64,000 nucleotides of DNA from positions 1 to 64,000 of the forward strand of contig MU853191.1 in NCBI GenBank assembly GCA_033085395.1. The letters run 5' to 3'. Of this stretch, positions 1 to 11,003 are shown one piece after another; position 1 is the first letter of the stretch, and each line of letters opens with the position of its first letter. Source of the stretch: Xanthoparmelia taractica. Its lineage: Eukaryota; Ascomycota; Lecanoromycetes; Lecanorales; Parmeliaceae. Made by a program: the position numbers and the translations under genes. Below the pieces are notes generated by a model. The model had not been told where the DNA came from, made no database searches, and saw only the letters and a program-made list of their open reading frames with translations.

Positions 1-571
1 ACTACTCAGCCCTATCGCTTGTATGTAGTCAGATTTTTCAGTAGCTACAAACCATCCGTCACCCACATTTGCAACAAGAATCGAGATGGAAGCTTTTGGG
101 CTTGGCTTTATACAGTAAGCGCGCCGAAGCGAAGCACCTTGCAGCAGCAGATGCATTCATTGAGCGATAACCGACAGGAACATGATGGTAATATCCCAAA
201 ATGTAGTGTTCCAGGCGAGACGATAATTCTTTCAAAAAGAAAGGCCCGACTTACCCTGCAGCGCTTGTTTATCCCGTGCAGAAAATCCTTTTGACTTTAA
301 GACGCCGTCGGAGATGCCGAGGTCAATGCGATCCCTCCGCCGGACTAGGAACAAGGCGTCGAGGAGTTCCCACTGCTCCCAATGCAACACTGTCATTTCT
401 TACTTCTTTTTTTCTTCTGTCTGCCAGTAACACACCTATACTGGTATGATGTGAATCACACTTTACTCAAGCTAACCAGCACTCGAAGCTAATGTTGTAA
501 TGCAGATTTCATCTTCCATTTTCCGTTGATCACCTGCAAGAAACGACGAGGAAGAAACCATACCCGACATC
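1..571. other. Left-edge intergenic region
   Basis: No coding stretch with recognisable similarity is visible. The short open frames here (for example 19-294) have no family motif and no plausible splice partners. The last part, up to 571, is the presumed promoter and leader of the acyl-CoA synthetase gene that starts at 572; the bases before its ATG (cccgacatcATGG) give a reasonable Kozak context. Confidence 0.6.
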
Positions 572-2918
572 ATGGCCACCTATCTCGAGCTTGCCAGAGA
601 CTACCATACCCCTCCTCCAGCAGGCAACCCCTACTCAGTGACCGTTCCTGGCACCGAGCAACCGGGACGAAGTGCAACATACAGACATTGGAGGTTCAGA
701 GATGGATTACTGAAGTGCTTGGATCCAAATGTTGGCAGAGTCCTTGCCGAACTGTTCGTATTGGTCTCAATTGATACTTCAGATAGGTCACGAACGCCCA
801 CGACATGTTTGAGAGCACAGGTATACCAACACCGCCAGACTAGATTTCAATGCACGCTGATACTTCGTCATAGCGAATCGCCAACCGTCTAGCAAATGCC
901 TTGGCTCCCGACCATACAATCCAGTAACGAAGATATTTGGCAAATATGAGTTCATGGACTTCGCTACCGTTCAGAAGCGTAGAGCGAACTTTGGAGTCGG
1001 TATAAAGCATGTGGTCAAAGAAGCTGGTGTACTGGACCAGAAATATGGTGTTGGGCTATGGTGCCAGAATAGGCCAGAATGGCAGATAACAGGTAATGTG
1101 TCCCGGCAGCTTGCGAATAGATCTAGCAACTTACACTCACTTCCAGACCTGGCCTGTATGTCCCAAGCACTGTACACCGTTTCCCTGTACGAGACTCTTG
1201 GACCCTCGGCAACCGAGTTCATCGCCAGTCATGCCTCCCTTCCATGCATTGTAACCTCGTTACCTCATATCCCGACTCTATTGAAACTCAAGCCAAGATT
1301 GCCTTCCCTGAAAGTCATCATATCGCTAGATCCTCTTGATGATGGGGAGAGGGAAGGACATTCGAAGCACGCTCTGCTGAGTGCGATGGCATCGGATTTG
1401 GGTGTTACAATCTACTCCATAGAACAGGTGGAAGCAATTGGAGCATCCTTCGGCCCGCCACGGTACAATCCTGCCTTACCGACTGACATAATTACAATCA
1501 ATTATACATCTGGTACCACGGGCCCTCCCAAAGGGGTGGTATTGACGCACTCGGCGGCAGTGGTTGCAGCTTCCTGTGCACTTGTCTCGTGCCGACAAGG
1601 CCCTGCTGATAGATTCATTTCTTATCTTCCTTTGGCGCATATTTACGCTCGGATGATCGAGGGTGGGGCGCTTTGGTCCGGCGGTGCGATCGGATACTTT
1701 CATGGCGATATTCTTGCCTTGGTCGATGATATGCAAATGCTCCGTCCTACTGCTTTCACTTCTGTCCCACGGCTCTACAACCGCTTCGGCGGTGCGATTC
1801 GCGCTGCCACAGTCCAGCAACCAGGCGTCAAAGGGGCAATGGCCCGTCACATAATGTCCACCAAGCTCAAGAATATGGAGTCCGCTGATTCCCCCTCGGC
1901 AACAAGCACGCATGCAATCTACGATCGCATCTGGGGCCGCAAGGTCGCCGCAGCTCTCGGTCTGGACCATGTGCACGACATGATCTCGGGTTCCGCACCC
2001 CTCGATCCAACTCTACATAAGTTCTTCCGCGCAGCGTTCGGAACTCGTTTTCTCCAAGGCTACGGACTCACCGAGACCTATGGTCAAGGTCTCTGTCAGC
2101 AGGAGGGGGACCTTTCAGTCGGCAATTGTGGCGGCTGTGCTCCTACTTTGGAGCTGATGTTACTGGACGTGCCAGACATGGAGTACTTTTCGACCGACAA
2201 ACCTCAACCACGCGGCGAGCTCTGCATTCGTGGCGGATCACTCTTCTCCGGCTATTTTAAAAACGAGGAAGAGACCAAGAAAGCTATGCTACCTGATGGA
2301 TGGTTCTGCACCGGCGATATTTGCACTGTCGACTCGCGCGGCCGTTTCCGGATTATCGATCGCCGAAAAAACGTTCTCAAGCTTGCCCAGGGCGAGTACA
2401 TCTCGCCTGAACGTATTGAGAACATTTACCTATCGCATCTCAGCTTCCTGGCCATGGCATATGTGCATGGTGATTCGATGCAGACCTTCCTGGTCGCCAT
2501 TTTCGCGGTGCAGCCGGACATGTTTGCGCCTTTTGCTAGCAAGGTGCTCGGTCGAACGATCGAAGCTACGGATTTGCAGGCCGTCGCTGCAGCTTGCAGG
2601 GATGTCAAGGTTAGAAAAGCCGTCATGAAAGAGTTGGACAAGGTGGGAAGGAAGAATTCATTTGCCGGTTATGAGAGGGTTAGGAATTGCTACTTGATGG
2701 TCGACCCTTTTACAATCGAGAACGAACTTTTGACGCCGACGTGAGTTTTACAGTCCGCAAACTGAATCGTGAATGGGATGTGAGGCTGACTCTACTTACG
2801 TAGGCTAAAGATGAAGCGTCCACCAACGGCTAAGATGTATAGGAAACAACTTGACGAGCTGTATGCCGAGGCGCTGGCAGAGGAGGAGTCGAGCAAGAAC
2901 GTAAGAGCGAAGCTATGA
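572..2918 (+). CDS. Long-chain-fatty-acid--CoA ligase, peroxisomal type
   Basis: Predicted exons 572-730, 787-820, 874-1092, 1147-2740 and 2804-2918 give about 706 residues. All junctions are GT-AG and each join restores a conserved reading. The N-terminus carries the family pattern YSVTVPGTEQPGRS and YRHWRF. The AMP-binding P-loop (YTSGTTGPPKG), the GYGLTET motif, the GWFCTGD motif and the DRRKNVLKLAQGEYISPE motif follow in the usual order. The enzyme activates long-chain fatty acids with ATP and CoA. The protein ends in Ala-Lys-Leu, a functional variant of the PTS1 signal, so a peroxisomal role in beta-oxidation (like yeast Faa2) is likely. Family membership is seen directly; location is inferred. 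Length is normal for fungal ACSLs. The third intron has no in-frame stop, so its removal rests on splice sites and alignment to the family. Confidence 0.93.
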
Positions 2919-3778
2919 TGGGGGACGTCGCCCTCGAGATTTGTCATTGCAAACTTTAGGTCTCAGCATCGTTTGTTATCAAGAGGGGGTTAAGTTTTTT
3001 TTCTGCGCATCCATACACAGCATCTCGAAGCTATGACCAGAGGATTGGCCCTTCAAATTCCTTACCACAAATTTTAGGTTTCAGCATCGTTTGTTTTCAA
3101 GAGGAGGTTCGGCTTTTTTGGCATCCATGCAGAGCATAGTGAAGGTCGCTCACAGCTCTTTGTCTATATTGTATTGTCTATATGTTGTAGAGACCGATAT
3201 ACATAATTATAAACCTTCCATATACAATATCCGTCATCTTGTTATAGAATCGTTAATAGATTTCGCAACCTCATCCAACACCGTTAGCTGTAGTCGCGGA
3301 TACGTAATTCGGCGCCATGATGAAAACGCACGACATTCCTAGAAGTTTTCGTTCTGTGTTGATTCCACACCCACATCTCGCAATGGATCAAACCCCAGCG
3401 TAAACAAGCCGGCCAGTGTTGCAACCCTGAGATACTCCAGACTCTATATGCGAGGAGAGATACGCTTGGACGCAGCCGTTCATCCTCCAACTCGGTAACT
3501 AGTGATCGGGAAACGAGAAGATGGCTTTCAGCTTGAGGTTCAGTCCCGCATCATTCGCAGCGGCAGCCGGGTTATCGATGGGGATCCCGGCTTCAGGATA
3601 CAGCAGTAGTTGCAATGCTACATCCTTCTTCTTAGAGGCATTTCATCGTCAGAGAGAAAAATAGCTCCCCGCGTGGTGGCTTGAGGGAAGCGTTACCTCC
3701 TTTTGTCAGGAGCATGGGACCACGACGTGCGCTGAATCTTAGGCTGGTGCGCAGTCACGAGCCAGATGTACAAAGGCA
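2919..3778. other. Intergenic region between convergent genes
   Basis: This 0.86-kb stretch lies between the 3' ends of the acyl-CoA synthetase (plus) and the Nudix gene (minus). It contains AT-richer DNA around 3160-3260. A roughly 20-base segment with 'ttaggt(c/t)tcagcatcgtttgtt' occurs near 2957 and again near 3076, a local direct repeat about 120 bp apart. No coding region is supported. Confidence 0.6.
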
Positions 3779-5126
3779 TCATCTTACACGTCGGCGATAT
3801 CGTCGGACTATGAAAACCACCAGAGCAAGGCAGAATCCAAATCTCGCGAAAAGGGCCACATAGAGAGCCTTGAACAGTCGGTCAAAGTAGCCCTCGAGCA
3901 ATAGCCCACCGGCGATACCGGACTCTGAGCCTTTACCCTGTCGCATTACCGACGTGGTGAAAACCGTACCATCGACTCCGCTGACTCGGACATCGCTGGG
4001 TCCAGGCCTGCCGGTTTTCGCGGTCACTTCTCGCAGCTTCTGTGAGCGGAATCTGGATGTAAGTAGCCAGACCATTGCGCGTATGTCTGGTGGGGAAAAC
4101 GTTGGCCAGAACCATAGCTTTGAGGTTCCATGTACGTCGAGCATTTCGAGGAAGTCCGCGATAATTCCCATAGTCAAACCCCACAGGATTAATGAACGAT
4201 CATCGTCAACATGCCGGGTACGACCTCCTGTGAAAGCGATGCTGATCATGTGATTTGCAGACCCCATCCAGGTAGTTGGACTTCTGGACTCAGGGATGAA
4301 GCCGTTCGAAGAACTACAGTACAAACTCTCAGTTGGCTTCAATCTGATGCCACCAAATAGCATATACCCAGCTGCGGCCCGAGTGAGCATCTGCATAATA
4401 GAGCCTTGTCGACGGACAGAGCCCTTGGAAAGATCCCATCGTTCAGCAGTCCGAAGAGATGGCGCCAAAAGCCCTCTCAATGCCACCCAATGGGCCGAAT
4501 GGACTTCGGAAGGCTGGAGAGTTAAGGGAGGAAGATCGTGCCGAAGCGCGAGGTAGACAAATGGACAGAGCACCATAAGTCTGCGCGCTTTAATTAGAGA
4601 CGATTTTTTTGAGCCAAAAAAGTTGTAAAACTTACGGCGCTTTACCCCAAGGTGATTCTACCAACCTCTCTGGTAAATTCCCGATGAAAAGGCAATGTTC
4701 TACATCAAGATCCAAGCCAATCTCTTCCCTTGTTTCTCTAGAGCTTGTAGCACGATCATCGAAATCATCCGGATCTCTCTTCCCACCCGGAAGCGCAATA
4801 TGGCTGGTCCATCTATCGCCTAACCTGGCTGCGCGTTTGATGAAAAGAACCTCGGTATCTCCTTCCTGGACCCATTCTTGGGCGAAGAAGTTGTCCAAGC
4901 ATTCCTGAAACGGCCGCTCTACTGAGGAGCATCGATCCTTATCATAGACTGCCTGGTGAGGATATTTAGGCCTTACTCGCAATATAAGAGCGACGGATGC
5001 CCGCTTCTTGCATCCGGGAGGATTCGTAATCTTAGGGCAGTCCTCTTTGTATATTTGCTGCAAAACAGCCTTGAGACGAAGAGGATGCGAGGCTGGGGCC
5101 CCGGGTTGGCTATCAGCTGGTCCCAT
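3779..5126 (-). CDS. Nudix hydrolase domain protein
   Basis: Two exons on the minus strand, 5126-4636 and 4580-3779, are joined by a 55-nt GT-AG intron and give about 430 residues. Residues 114-138 form a Nudix box beginning PGGKRDPDD and ending RETREEIGL. The REx2EEx(G) half is canonical, but the spacing after the first glycine is one residue longer and Asp replaces the usual first Glu. This variant resembles the CoA-pyrophosphatase branch. Nudix enzymes cleave nucleoside diphosphates linked to another group; the substrate here cannot be read from sequence. The C-terminus has a hydrophobic segment (LFKALYVALFARFGFCLALVV region) followed by a basic tail, which suggests membrane association. 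The stop at 3779 is overlapped by a GTAAG sequence, so a further 3' exon is possible. It is divergent from the VTC gene. Confidence 0.85.
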
Positions 5127-5207
5127 CGTTGCAGAATAACTCTACAGACAAACGAAAAGGGAAGTAGACTGGAGACATCGAACTTAGATCAAGAAGGCTC
5201 GTTAACA

Positions 5208-5244
5208 GCGCCTAGCGCGCTTCTCCCGGAGAAAATCTCACTCG
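5208..5244 (+). repeat. Imperfect direct repeat, copy 1
   Basis: About 29 of 37 positions match the copy at 5542-5578. Both copies have the same orientation in the intergenic space between the Nudix and VTC genes. The function is unknown; a duplicated promoter element is one possibility. Confidence 0.5.
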
Positions 5245-5541
5245 TATACCTTATATCCGTCATGGATCGGGTCCATGAATGTTAACATGTGATGGATGCA
5301 GTGAACCAAACATCCATCGATAGTTCTCCTTACAAGCACCTTGACTGACCCAGCTTACTTCCAGCCCAATGCTGGGATACACGCACTGCACTAGCAATTA
5401 TCGTAGAATCCTGTGAACCGGAAGATCGAAGCTGCGATGAGAACGAGGGCACATGCCTGATCCAACACTGAATTTATGAGGTACTTCGCAGTACTTCTCT
5501 TAGACCTCTGGGTTCGGATAGCGTCGAGACAGAGAAAGGAG

Positions 5542-5578
5542 GCGCCTGACGCGCTTCTCGCGGAGAAACCTTCACCCC
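5542..5578 (+). repeat. Imperfect direct repeat, copy 2
   Basis: This is the partner of 5208-5244, about 130 bp upstream of the VTC start codon. It shares the cgcgcttctc and cggagaaa blocks. Confidence 0.5.
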
Positions 5579-5706
5579 TGACTCCCTGAGTAAAGTACCC
5601 CACCAAGGGCCCAAGAAACAAGTGGTAGAACCAATTGCAACTTTAACGACATAGTCATGGTGCAATGCACTAGGTGACCAATTTTCCAATACACTTCTCT
5701 GCCACA

Positions 5707-8192
5707 ATGCGGTTTGGCAGGACATTGAAGAATTCGATATACGAGCCATGGGCTCCCAATTACATTGATTATGCGAAGCTAAAGCAGCTTCTTCGGGAAG
5801 ATGATCCTGCAGAGCAGGATGGCCGAGGGTGGACTGAGGACGATGAAGGCAGATTTGTGGAGGAGCTTGTCAATGTCCAGCTGGAGAAGGTCAATACCTT
5901 CCAAGTCGAGACGTACAAACGCCTTCGTGAGCGGACGGCCGATTGCGAGGCGCGACTAGAGAAGGAAGCGCGATCAAAAACAGAGGGCACGGAAACTTCG
6001 GGTCAGGCAGACAATCAGGATGAAAAGCGAGTTGAGAAAAAGAATGAGAAGAGTGATGAAGAAGCGAACTTGCAAGAGGTGCTTAAAGAGCTGGACGGTA
6101 TAACGGAGGAAATCAATGAGCTGGAGAAGTACAGCCGTATTAATTACACTGGTTTTCTGAAGGCTGTGAAAAAGCACGACCGAAAACGCGGGTCAAAGTA
6201 CAGGGTACGACCGTTGGTCCAAGTCAGGCTGGCGGCATTGCCTTTCAATTCCGAGGATTATTCTCCCTTGCTCTATAGGTACGTGCCAGAGTAAACCATC
6301 ACTCCATGATTAGTCTGAATTGAGGCTTATGTTGGGAATAGAATATCTACAATGTATTCATTCATCAGACAGAGAGTGAACGATGGTAGTGAAAGGACTA
6401 AATCTCTCACAGAGAGTAAAAATGGCAAAGAGACTTACACATCACACAAATGCAAGTTGCTTGGTATCATACGAAAGCATCCGCGCTGACTGTTATTTCA
6501 GTCTGGGTTCACCCTGAGAACCTCCTTGAAGTCAAGACGTACATTCTCCGCCGCCTCCCAGTTCTGGTGTATAACCCCCAGACATCCAAGGTTGTGGAAA
6601 GTGGCCAGTCGGACCCTACCATAACGTCGCTATACTTTGACAATTCCCAATTTGCCCTTTACAACAAGAAGGTCGAAAAGACTTCGAAAGCTTCCTCCTT
6701 AAGGCTCAGGTGGTTTGGCCAGCTTGACGACAAACCCGAAATCTTCTTCGAAAAGAAAACCATCAACGAAAGCGGGGACAGCGAAGACTCCCGCTTCCCC
6801 ATCAAGGAAAAGTATATTCAACCTTTCATCAAGGGAGACTACAAAATGGAAAAAAGTGTAGAGAAACTTCGAGATCGGGAAGGCAGTGAGGGCAATGGTG
6901 TTGCCAGCTTTCAGCGTAGTGTAGAAGACATACAACAATTCATCATGGAATACGGACTACAACCTGTGCTTAGAGCTAACTACACCCGCACGGCGTTTCA
7001 GATACCCGGCAACGACAATGTGCGAATATCTATAGACACCGATGTGGCCTTCATCCGAGAAGACTCTCTTGACGAAGACCGGCCCTGTCGAGACCCTGAG
7101 GATTGGCATCGTGGAGACATTGACAGACTTGGCATCAAATACCCGTTCTCAGAGGTCAGGCAAGGAGAGATCTCCAGATTTCCACATGCGCTCCTGGAGA
7201 TCAAAGTGAAGGATGGTTCCAGAAAGAAGATCAACGACTGGATATCAGAATTAATGGCATCGCATCTCCTTAAAGAAGAACCGCGGTTCTCCAAATTCAT
7301 TCATGGGGTTGCCCAGCTTTTTGAAGACTACGTTAACATTTTCCCCTTTTGGCTCAGCGACTTGGAGACAGATATTAGGCAAGATCCCGAGGCTGCCTTC
7401 CAACAGGAGCAAGAGAAAAAGGCCAAGCATGTAGAAGACCAAACAGCTGTCGGTAGTTTTCTTGGATCGAAGTCCGTCCCTTCATTCAAAGCTGCGGTAG
7501 GATCCCCAGTAGGTAAATCAGCAACCGATTTTCGGAAACGAGGAATTCAGACCGGTACCGAAGACGTTGTTGATGAGGCCGATACTGACGATGAAACCGA
7601 TCAACCGACTGAATCAGCGCCGGGCGTTTTTTCTGGTCTTCTTTCTTTGTCGCCTTTCTCAAACTCCAAATATGCACGCGCACATCGACAAGGACCGGTG
7701 CAGTTGCCTCCTGGAGTCAGAGAACCGGGCAAGCTCATCAAAGATATGAATTCAGTCCGTGTGGAGCCCAAAGTGTGGCTTGCGAACCAGCGGACATTCA
7801 TCAAGTGGCAGCACATATCCGTACTTCTCGCTTCCCTGTCCCTCGGCTTGTACAATGCCGCTGGAGAGTCCAACGATGTCGCTCGAGCCTTGGCAGTTGT
7901 CTACACTCTGATTGCGCTCTTTGCTGGAGCCTGGGGGTGGTGGATGTACATCGTCCGCAGTCGAATGATAGAGGAGCGTAGTGGCAAGGACTTTGATAAC
8001 GTGATAGGTCCCATTGTTGTTTCCATTGGACTGGTCATCGCTTTATGTTTGAACTTCGGTTTTAAGTATCGAGCAGCATCGGAACAGAAAGAACGCGATG
8101 AGCCTGCAGGTCAGATGTCGGGTTTCTTGGATGTGGCTGTTGGGAACCTGTCTGACTGGACCACAGCTATGATTAATCATGACTTGCGTTGA
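5707..8192 (+). CDS. VTC2: Vacuolar transporter chaperone complex subunit, VTC2/VTC3 type
   Basis: Exons 5707-6278, 6342-6451 and 6502-8192 give about 790 residues. The ATG at 5707 was chosen over the in-frame 5674 codon because SPX domains start MRFGRTL. The SPX domain fills roughly residues 1-190 and keeps the KYSRINYTGFLKAVKKHD basic helix that binds inositol pyrophosphates. The polyphosphate-polymerase-like tunnel domain follows (about 240-540), with RLRWFG, FEKKT, TRTAFQ, VRIS and FSKFIHG blocks. The DRPCRDPEDWHR motif and the LLEIK block resemble Vtc2/Vtc3 more than catalytic Vtc4. Three C-terminal membrane helices (from about residue 680) form the DUF202 domain. The VTC complex makes and moves polyphosphate into the vacuole. 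The second intron is GC-AG (gcaagt donor). Assignment to VTC2 rather than VTC3 is by motif only. Confidence 0.92.
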
Positions 8193-8543
8193 CGGTGTCA
8201 AAGTGTGATAGTACCTCAATTGAGGTAGGCAAGGTGATCAGCCCTGTAATGGAGTGTATTCTCCACAGTATGAATCCATGCGTGAGACGAATAAGAAGTC
8301 GTTTTCTTTAAGAGAGACAGTCTACCAGTATTGACCACCTTCTGATCCTAATAATGTCGTTACTTATATAAAAGTTATGAGTTGGGCTAGTGGGTCTTTG
8401 TTTGCCTCATTTCCTGAGGTGTTTACCATGAGTTCCGCCCACCATCTAGGTACCATTCCTCAACACTTGCTATACACACTGCTTTTGGTCCTGAAAGAAG
8501 GCGCCGTCACTCTACGTTATCAAGTCAAACCACAGCAATCGGC
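8193..8543. other. Short intergenic region
   Basis: This 351-bp stretch separates the VTC gene from the next gene on the same strand. It holds a presumed 3' UTR and a promoter. An open frame at 8377-8568 overlaps the start of the next gene in another frame and has no support. Confidence 0.55.
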
Positions 8544-10614
8544 ATGTCATGGCCACCGCTCAGCCTAAGTCAAGAGGCTGAGCTCCCTGGCGACAAAGCT
8601 GAGCTATTGATCTCTGGAGGCGCTCTCTTCTTCGAAGGATTCAGCATACCATCTAATCACACACTCATTCGCCAACCTCGCTTTTATGCGACTGTGAGCT
8701 TTGCAGGAAAGTATTTGGAAGCTTCCTCTCGGCCTGGCTCCACAGACGCGTCGCTTGTGTTGGGCGGCCAGCCTCTCGAACAACCCAGCATGGCGGAATG
8801 TTTTGGAGCATTACCGGGGACTGTCACACTCGGTCGCTATATTAACGCAATCAGTGGTCCTCGGCACCCGGAACACTTGTCAGAATATAAGATTCAGCCC
8901 CGGGCCACCGACAATCTGCTTGTGCTACAGCGCTTGGATTACTTGATGAGGAATGGCTGGGATGAGGACGTAAGCCAAGGAATTCTGTCGCTGAGCCGGC
9001 AGAAACACTGATATTTACCGTGTCTAGATCGAAATCGCAGAAGAGTTCCTGTATACACAGCTTGTCTATGATCCTCTGTGGCAAAAGGGAGCACCTCCGC
9101 AGCTGCCCAAGCAGATTATGGTTCTCATCGCTGCATTGAGCAGTTCTATTTGGGTTGATTTTGGCGACCCCATTTCTCAGGTATTGGCAAATTATTACGA
9201 CACAGAGGATGTGGACGTGGAAAAGCATTTCTGGCAACAGCTGCTTCTAAGCGTTGAACTCGACCTGCGTTTGCAGGCAACAGGACACCAGGAGCAATCC
9301 ATGGTTTCTCACGTCCCTGAAAAAGTCGCTTGGGACCTCGCGTTGAGTAAGATCTGGCTCTCGAAGATGACTCTGGTGCCTATTGATGAAGGATTTCTGC
9401 GACCTGCTACCACCTTTCATGTCACAGCCCTCACTAAAAATACCCAGAAGGAGAGGCTCCTAACCTTCGCACGCAACATGAAGTGGGTGGACATGCCCGA
9501 TGTTGTACGCATGCTTGAAGAGGATAGCGATGGCGGTATCCCACTTGAATTCCAAAACGCACATACGTCTTCTTGGATCACCGGCACGATCCTACCCGGC
9601 CCATCCGCATGCTGGCTAGCGATGAGATGCCTAATCGACTGCGATCCTACCATCAGCAACGCACCCCATGGCTTCGACAAGATGGAATCCAATTTCGGCT
9701 TTCAATACGGCGGCTGCACCTACTGGTACTTCGAGAATATTGTCGGCAAAGTCTTGGGTGCTCTGCGAGGCGTCAACCAGGACTACGGCTGGGTCGGCCC
9801 CTGCATTCCCAGCGACGATCTCTTCCCCCTCCAGACAGTACTCATCCACGCCGAAGACGTCCCCGTCAAACCCAGCAAAAGCCGTGTCCGAAAGATAGCA
9901 GCACGCAGCGCGCCCCTCGGTCCTCCGGCCCCCCGCTACCCCGTCCGCGACTACATACTGCCACTCCCAGACACTAGCACCATCGTCGACAGCGTCAGGA
10001 TCCAAAAGCTAGCCTTGAACCCGCACTCCCTCCCTCCACCCTCTTCTTCAGCCACCAACGACCCAACAACCTACGACGCCGCCGTCGTCTTCGCCGTCGA
10101 AAACCAAATCATCCCCGTCCGCCTCCGCTACAACGTCTCCTTCATCCACGCCCCGCCCTGCCGCGACGGGCCGCACCCCTTGTTCTGGGACTACGCGTAC
10201 CAAGCCATCAAAGTCGACGAGCTCCTCCTCGACCTGCGCAGCTGGAACGGCGTCTCGGTCGACGATCCGCAACCGCCACGCAGCGACAACGATGGCTCCG
10301 CATCGTCTTATAGTAGCTTTACGAGCTCGTCGAGCGGTGCGAGTGGGAGTGGGAGTGGGAGTGGGAGTGCGTATAGTACGGATAAGACGAAGAAAAAGAA
10401 GAGGAAGACGCCCCCGGGACCCGAGTCCGTGCTCGTGGTCGAGGCGTTCGGCGTTGAGGATAACGAGGTCTTGGCTCGAGCGTGGGCGGCGCATATTGGC
10501 TTTTCGGCCGTCGTTGCCAGGGGTGGGGAGACGTGCGTGGCGTGTGCGGTGAGGATGGCGTATGCGGCGTCGGTGGATATGGTTATTTTGGGGGAGGGGA
10601 GGGGGGAGGGGTGA
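8544..10614 (+). CDS. Conserved fungal protein of unknown function
   Basis: Exons 8544-8969 and 9028-10614 (58-nt GT-AG intron, phase 0) give about 670 residues. I do not recognise a named domain. The join reads continuously from WDED into IEIAEEFLYTQL. The C-terminal part is unusual: a Ser-rich linker, then a (Gly-Ser)n run encoded by repeats of gggagt (about 10342-10368), then a KTKKKKRK basic patch (possible nuclear signal), then a conserved-looking module of about 60 residues starting SVLVVEAFGVEDNEVLARAW. GC content rises strongly after about 9800. No signal peptide or clear membrane helix was seen. The upstream neighbour is the VTC subunit and the downstream neighbour is a convergent Pho80-type cyclin, but that context does not prove a phosphate role. 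Confidence 0.78.
10342..10368 (+). repeat. In-frame gggagt hexanucleotide repeat
   Basis: About four to five tandem gggagt units lie inside the coding sequence of the unknown protein and translate to alternating Gly-Ser. Length changes of one unit would keep the frame. Confidence 0.75.
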
Positions 10615-11003
10615 GTGAGTGAGTGACTTGTGTGATATGTGTTGTGATATGTGTTGTGTGAGACTCTTGGTGAGATGTCCCTCGCTCGTCGAGAATAATA
10701 TCTTGTACTTCGCTTCTTCCCCCGTTTCTCTAGGGTTGTACAAATGATCGTGTTAGGAGGGGCTTCCGTGAGGAGCGATCAGTCGGTCAATGTTAGGAGC
10801 CTTAAGATAAGGATAAGTTCCACTATTGTATGTACTTCATGAGAACCAAATTTCCAGGCATCGCCATAAGTCTATGGCTGGCTACCGGAATTGCTTCACA
10901 GGTTCATGTACTATACACAATATCTCATCTTGGGCCTTGGCCATTGCTCAAGCTTCTTTTCCTCATTTCAAAAACCTCATGTCTTCCAGAATTGATCTTG
11001 GTA
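10615..11003. other. Intergenic region between convergent genes
   Basis: This 389-bp stretch between two gene 3' ends begins with a gtgagtgagtga and gtgatatgtgtt repeat tract (10612-10660). No gene was seen. Confidence 0.55.

Larger units (their letters stand above)
5127..5706. promoter_or_regulatory. Divergent promoter region, Nudix / VTC
   Basis: This 580-bp stretch separates two divergently transcribed genes, so it should hold both promoters. It contains an imperfect direct repeat of about 37 bp at 5208-5244 and 5542-5578, sharing gcgcct, cgcgcttctc and cggagaaa blocks. No CACGTG (the Pho4/NUC-1 core) is present here. No coding region is supported. Confidence 0.5.
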
